Shown here in pieces: positions 58,036 through 64,000 of a stretch of DNA of 64,000 nucleotides. The stretch is from Xestospongia bergquistia (Eukaryota > Porifera > Demospongiae > Haplosclerida > Petrosiidae). Position 1 is the stretch's first letter. Each line of letters opens with the position of its first letter. The DNA is taken from contig OZ014424.1 in assembly GCA_963965975.1 (NCBI GenBank), positions 3,472,001-3,536,000 of the forward strand, written 5' to 3'. Position numbers and translations under genes: made by a program. Under the pieces are notes generated by a model. The model saw only the letters and a list, made by a program, of their open reading frames with translations, ran no database searches and was not told where the DNA came from.

Positions 58036-58234
58036 TAAAACACACTACTATAACATCATAGTGAAGGTAATGTAGCTATTACTCTTGTATGTAATGATTT
58101 TACATCATCCCTGTAAATTAAATTACTTGTACATTATAAATACTAGGGGGTGTGTGGCGTTACCACTCCTAGTCCTAGTTATACAATTTGTAGAGCTAGT
58201 TGTCTTTTGATAGATGGATTCTTTCTAGGTCATT

Positions 58235-61200
58235 ATGATTGACATCAGTCAATGGAGAGCTAGTATTGGGTTGTGGTATTGTCATCAGATACCACATGCT
58301 ACTAAAAAGACTCCTTCTACTACTGATACCGCTGGATGGATGTTACTATTGACATCAGAAGATAAGGGTGGTGGTACCTTGATATTCTCTCTAGTTTTAT
58401 TTCTCTTACTTCTCATCATTTTATCAGGAGATGTTGAACTTAATCCTGGACCTAAAACAGGTCAGTAAACATTAACACACTCATATAACTGATATAACTG
58501 ATGTCTCATTTATATTTCAAAAAAGAATTGACATCAAGTAATGCTATAAGACTTCTTTCTAAGAGTGGTTTTGTTGTTAAAGATAATTGGACTGAACTCA
58601 TGAGTCTTCTAGGTGTATCATTGCAGGAAAGGAGAAGACTCAAGACAATGGCCAGCAGTGATCAAGATTACCACTCTGCTTTTGAGGAAGGTTTACAATG
58701 GTGGATTTCAAATGGTATTGCTCGCTCTTGGGAAGAACTTATTTCAGCTGTTGAGAGTTGTGGTGATAAGGATACGGCTATTATACTGAGAAAACGGCTA
58801 GATATCAAAGAAGAAGGTATGTACTATTTATAGTTCATTATATATAATAATTATCAATGTAGTATAATATATTAGTAAAGGACATAATAGACATTGAAGG
58901 TTTACTCTCAAAGTGGCAGAAATGGCTTGATAGTCCTTTCCTTTCTTTTAACAAGGGAAATCAGAAAGACAGACAGAAGAAACAAGTGACCAAGCTAGAA
59001 GGCCTTCCTGTGGTAGCTCTGCAGATCTTTCTAATAATACAGTAAATGCCAATGCTATAGAAAATGATGAAATTCATAAAGTATTGAATAGTGTATTGAC
59101 AAGTCATTTTTCAGACTTAAGTAACCAGTTAAGTAGATGTTTATCACGAGTTTCTGCAGCAATGTATTCCAAAAGATTGATAAGTGAATCAGTCAGAGAT
59201 TCTCCAACTGTTTATAATTTAATTGGTGAATTTGAAAGTGGAATGAATTTAGTGAACGATATTTCAAAGTTACAGGAACATTGTCAACTTTTCTTACAAT
59301 GTCTCTCCAGTGAAGGTGGTCCTACTAAATTAGCTGCTCAAAAGTTATGTCAAGATTGGGTTGAAGAAGCCAAAAAGAAATGTGATATCTCACTAGATCT
59401 TACATGTGATGATCTTATACAACAGGATATAAAACAACAAGGTCAGTACTATAAAATGATCAGCCACTTGCATTTTTGAATAAAGCATAAGTTATGTGTG
59501 CTGCTCTTTCTTTATACCACTATATTATATCATAATGTAAATTATGTTATATGTGATACAATGGATCCTCACATATTTAACTTCTTTATATACTTAATCC
59601 AAACTCAGATTATCTGAATTAATTATTATGTATTCATGAATACATAATAATTAATTGATTAATAAAGTCCACAAACTCCAGAACAATGGTTGAAGCTGAT
59701 CCATACTAGCCAAATTTATTAGTATCATCATATTGTTTTGATTACTACATGATGGAATTAACTGTTCGTGTAGCTAATTGTTAGAATTATGACGATTTTG
59801 TTTAAATAAGCTGCTAGGTCAGTACAGTTACTATGGAATTCATACTACATTTGTTGAACTATATAAACTGTACAATTTAATAGTAATAGTAATCAAAACA
59901 GTATAATGTTGTTAGTAGTTTTCATTGTAGGTATGAATGGAACCTAGTGACTATGAATTAGTCAATTAATAGTGGAATATATTATAGTGTCTCTATGGAA
60001 GACTATAGCTTACAGAATGCTAGAAATATAGGCAAGGAAGCAAGCTAGAAAGAAGCTTCAAGCATTGTCAGTCACACACTTCTTGTTAGGGTTAATACAT
60101 TCATTACTTTCTCTATAAGTCAGTTGGCAGTTAAAGGATAGACAGTTTAGTTTCATTTGTTGCTCTAAAATTTGCATATAACACTATATTAACAAATACA
60201 GGACCATGTGTGCCAGGCAGTAATAATTAAATCTTACTTGCACATAACTTAGGTGATAAAATAGACAGCATCATGTGTCAGTCCACTTTCAGAATTTCTT
60301 TAATAATTATTTCTAGTAATATTGTACTTTATCAGGTTAAGAATTGGATTATGAAAGGTGATGTCATCTATTGCAATGATTAAAATTTGTTTGTCATAAT
60401 AAATTTACTTATCTGTATAGAATAGAAACATAATGGCAGAAAGTTTAGTCAAACTACTGCTTGCTGTAACCATCGAAACCATAGCCTTAGAAAAGCTGCT
60501 ATAAACTTACATACACACCATCTCTAGGAGGTGTATGAAACTATTTATTGACCTGACATAGAGCAATCTGATTGGTCAATTTAAGCATTGCACATACAAG
60601 ACACAGTACTGATTAGTGATTACTGAATGCTTGATACTTTGTTTAGAAGAAAAACAATTAATGCTTGATACTTTGTTTAGAATGTTTAGAAGAAAAACAA
60701 TTTGGCTGAAATAATCAGTTTAGTTAGTGTTCACAGTTTTCAACTTTAAAAACTGTGAAAGAGCTTGATAAAAGAAGTAGGTGATTAAGTAGGCCTATAA
60801 GATAATTTTAACAGTTATTTGAAAGCATCATATTTTTGAGTCAGTAGAGTGAACGAGGCAACCATTTTTAGACCATCCCCTCATTTTAAACACTACAATA
60901 CTTAATTATTTATCATTTATGTAGGTTCTCAAAAAGTTGTAAAAATTCTAACATTGCAAAGTAAAGAGGAAGAAAAACAAGTTAATACTACTTTAAAAAA
61001 CTTAGACAAAACCTTCAGTGTATTAATGGTAGCTGTCCGATCAGCTCTTGATCATAAACTACAACATCAACAACTAGTACTAGTGGACTTTATTAGATGG
61101 ATTGAACATAGAATGAAATGGGTTGGGGAACTAAAAGACATTGATGATTTAGATGAGGTTTTCAAGAAACTACATCCATATTTTGACTTCATAGACTGTG

Positions 61201-63227
61201 AGTTAATTGTGGATATGAGTGAAAAGTTTCTCAATGATAAATGCTTTGGAGAAGACAAGAAAAACCTTGTCTGTGAACTTAAAGAACATATGCTTAAAGC
61301 TGAGACCCTTCGTTGTTCGTCTACAGTAAAAGAACTCAAAACTAAACTAAGACAGATCTATTCTCCACAACTAGTAAATTTATCAAACATGCCTACAATT
61401 CAAATCATGTTACACAATCCATGGAATGAAGCTACTATTGGAGGACTTTACCTACTAATAGGACATTTACTACCTCACAAATCAAAGCAGTCAATCCTTA
61501 AGTATATAGAGATTGATACAGGCTCAGTTATCATCAAATACATTGTCCATAAGTCAAAAGCTGATAGCCTCATAGCTCACGCTCAAGGCAAGTTACAGTT
61601 TATGCATCTCATTGGTATCTTTGGTCTAACAATTAATGGTGAACCCATCCTGGAAGAAGATGAGAATATGAACTTCACTTTTGAGTCAGCTCTTCTAGAA
61701 GCAGCGAAAACTGGTCATAATGAAGCTGCTCAATTTCTCCTCAAATTTATAGAAGATGTAAACCATTATAACAATGAAGGTAGAACAGCACTTATGTTAG
61801 CTAGTGTATGTGGACATGAACAAGTTGTACAAACACTAATATCAGCTGGAGCTAATCCTAACATTCAAGATAACACTGGGTACACTGCATTGATGCTAGC
61901 ATGTGATGCAAACTCCTACACTATAGTCAGCTACCTACTTCAAGCTGGAACTAATCCTGATATACAAACAAATAATGGAGATACATCTATCATAATAGCA
62001 TGTCGAAATAATCACTCTGATATTGTGAAGTTATTACTTCAATTTAATGCTGATCCACTTATTACTACAAGAAATGAAGACACAGCTCTCACTGTATCTG
62101 TACACATAAATTCCATTGAGATAGTGGAAATGTTACTTGATAAACAGCCAAAGAGCCAGAAATCAAGTTTAGTCGTAACAGCTCTCATTACAGCATGTCG
62201 ATACGGACACTCTCAACTTATTATCACATTACTAATGTACTTACTTGACTATTTTCCAGATGAAGAATTCCAACTTTTTGCATTAAGTGCTGAAGGAGAT
62301 CACATCTCTACAACAAGTCATATTTCTGATTGTACTGTTGATGTCAACTGTACACTAGTCAATGATATCACTCCTCTTATGATAGCCTCATCTTGTGGAC
62401 ATGTAGAGACAGCAGAAGTCCTCTTAAAGGGTGGAGCTAATGTTAACAGTACAGACAGTGATGGATACACTCCACTAATATATGCTATAACAGGACACAA
62501 GTCACTTCAAGTTATAGAACAGCTACTTAAAGCTGGTGCTCAACCTAATGTCTTTATTAATGACCAGAATATTGTTGAAAAAGTAAGAAAAGAAGGAAGA
62601 GAAGATATGAGTAGATTATTAGAACAATTTAATGTTTTCAATATAACGGAAGAGGAGGAACAGTTACAGCTCTTTAGTGAAAATTTGACCATCCCAATTA
62701 TTGAAGCTGCAAAAACAGGCAATACTGAGGTTGTTAAATTACTACTTAAAGAGAATGTAGATGTTAATGTTCAGGATGAAGAAGGAGTGACTGCCTTAAT
62801 GATAGCTAGTGAAAATGGCCATACACAGGTTGTTGATCTACTGCTCAAAGCGAATGTAGATGTTAATGTTCAAGATGAAGAAGGAGTGACTGCCTTAATG
62901 ATAGCTAGTGAAAATGGCCATACACAAGTTGTTGAAGTACTACTCAAAGAGAATGCTGATGTTAATATTCAGAACAAAGAAGGAGTGACTGCTCTAATGC
63001 TAGCTAGTGTGAATGGACATCTTGAAGTAGTTAAATGCTTACTAAAATCAAAAGCAGATCCCCATATAGTAGCATATATTGAAGGGATTGAAATGACAGC
63101 ACTTCTAATAGCAGCTTTTACTAGTAACAAAGACATTGTTAAAATGCTAATAGACAAAAGTGAACCCACTACTGATGAGATTGAAAAAGCAGTAGTAACA
63201 TCATGTTATGACGGTCGTCCTCTTTAA
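58235..63227 (+). CDS. 2A-leader / Death-domain / ankyrin-repeat protein
   Basis: Four exons (58235-58460, 58526-58816, 58956-59441, 60925-63227) give about 1101 residues. Residues 1-73 contain a strong hydrophobic stretch (LIFSLVLFLLLLIILS) immediately followed by the 2A motif GDVELNPGP. A Death-type domain follows (NWTELMSLLGVSLQERRRL, then WWISNGIARSWEELISAVES), then an acidic serine-rich linker. Next comes a helical region (residues about 180-600, not recognised, including WIEHRMKWVGEL and MLHNPWNEATIGGLYLLIGH), then about 12 ankyrin repeats. In related animal immune-type proteins, a 2A-terminated leader is either cut off co-translationally by ribosome skipping or kept as a signal sequence. 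The last intron (59442-60924) is long and holds a small direct duplication at 60626-60702. The role is probably signalling in innate-immune or cell-death pathways (inference). Confidence 0.85.
58427..58453 (+). other. 2A-like ribosome-skipping sequence
   Basis: Encodes GDVELNPGP, matching the D(V/I)ExNPG-P consensus. Skipping would occur between the last Gly and Pro, leaving a 72-residue leader and a Death-ankyrin product starting with Pro. It is in frame at residues 65-73, directly after the hydrophobic helix. Confidence 0.92.
60626..60702. repeat. Short imperfect direct duplication in intron
   Basis: ATGCTTGATACTTTGTTTAG followed by AAGAAAAACAAT occurs twice (from 60626 and 60661), the second with an 8-base insertion. 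Confidence 0.85.
62754..63050 (+). repeat. Three 99-base ankyrin-repeat duplications
   Basis: Units 62754-62852, 62853-62951 and 62952-63050 each encode one 33-residue ankyrin repeat (VNVQDEEGVTALMIASENGH). The first two are almost identical in DNA; the third has diverged. This shows recent tandem growth of the array. Confidence 0.93.
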
Positions 63228-64000
63228 TTGGTTTTCTCTCAAATAAACTTCCACACCTCAATAATGATCAGAAAGACTTATGTATTAAAGGAGTAGGTGA
63301 ACGCGGACAAACCCAAGTCTCCTTCTTGTATAAGTAATTTTTGTTTTATCCATTATTATTATTATTGATTGATCTATTTATAATAGTCTTGTAATCTAAA
63401 TATATTGTCTACAGCCAAAAACTATGGGTATTTTTATCAAGTAATGAGCAAACCATAAATGTCATACAATTAAACTTTATTATCTGAAAACAGGTTGTTG
63501 TTCAGAAAATCAGTTGAATAGGTGTGGCCATGATTATTCACTAACACATATAGGTAGGTAATGTACATTATAATAAAGTAATAAAGTAAAGCCTGTTAAA
63601 GGTTCAAAGACAACTAACAACATTATGCAAGGCAGGGTTTCATTTAGAAAAATGGACAAGGGGGGGGCAAAATAATACTTCGAGAAAATTTAGGGGGGCG
63701 AAGGGACTGTGCGAGACAGCACGTCCTCTAGGGTGGTCTGGAGGCATGTCCCCAGAAAATTTCTGAATTTTAGACCCTCTGAGATCGCTTCTGGCACATT
63801 TTCAGACCATTTGTGGTTTTCAAACGACATGATAAGATGACCATATTTCTGGTGGTGATAAGACACTTAACACCTATAAACCAAGTTACAATGGTGCTGA
63901 TAAGGCATTTAGGAGTAATTTAACACCCATAGACTATTGGTGTTTAGGTTAAAAAATATACATACTCCTTGTGTTTAGCCTAAGGTTATCTTATGCTGCA
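63228..64000. other. 3' flank with G-rich block
   Basis: An AATAAA lies at 63241-63246, a likely polyadenylation signal of the ankyrin gene. Near 63660-63705 there are three G-runs (GGGGGGGG, GGGGGG, GGG) in an otherwise AT-rich context, followed by CTGGAGGCATGTCCCCAG (63730-63747). No gene is recognised. A (TTA)n run sits near 63350. Confidence 0.5.

Overview
This is a eukaryotic, AT-rich window with a compact gene layout: introns are mostly 40-60 bases, intergenic gaps are short, and splice sites are canonical GT-AG apart from one GC-AG. The gene set is metazoan: SPAG17, CIP2A, ARMC8, SVIP, CUTA, Rho GTPases, a PRDM9-like SET zinc-finger gene, SRCR receptors and a Death-ankyrin protein with a 2A-like leader. 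Together these point to a demosponge, probably close to Amphimedon. The species is an inference; the gene identities are read from spliced translations.

Layout. 1-0.8 kb holds the 3' end of the splicing helicase PRP16/DHX38 (+). 1.1-12.2 kb holds a head-to-head pair, a C18orf63-like gene (-) and complete SPAG17 (+), sharing a 90 bp promoter with two RFX-type X-boxes. 12.7-14.4 kb holds a small unknown ORF (-) and CUTA (+). 14.5-18.4 kb holds three Rho-family GTPase genes: an intron-containing Rac and two intronless Cdc42-like genes. Each has a pair of MEF2-type sites and a TATA box. 18.4-23.4 kb is CIP2A (-, 27 coding exons). 24.5-31.5 kb is a large SRCR-repeat membrane receptor (-) built from four tandem two-domain units, with reading-frame lesions near its 5' end. 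31.7-35.3 kb holds a myristoylated EF-hand-like protein, an intronless CYP4-type P450 and RPS20, all +. 35.8-43.8 kb holds SVIP (-) and ARMC8 (+) head to head, 75 bp apart.

45.7-46.5 kb holds an intronless membrane-active-looking protein interrupted by an in-frame TAA. 46.6-57.6 kb is a repeat-rich region. It has two directly repeated copies of an integrase-type DNA transposon (integrase, Ulp1-like protease, PHD finger), a third degraded inverted copy, and duplicated flanking DNA with a palindromic element. Between the repeats lies an apparently intact PRDM9-like gene (zinc knuckle, PR/SET, 12 C2H2 fingers), followed by decayed fragments of a second copy.

58.2-63.2 kb encodes a Death-domain/ankyrin protein whose N-terminus is a hydrophobic segment ending in a canonical 2A ribosome-skipping motif. 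It could therefore be made in two differently targeted forms.

Recurring themes are divergent short promoters that pair functionally related genes (axonemal pair; VCP/ubiquitin pair), tandem expansion of short coding units (zinc fingers, ankyrins, SRCR pairs, 28-residue coiled-coil exons), and transposon-driven rearrangement around the PRDM9-like gene.
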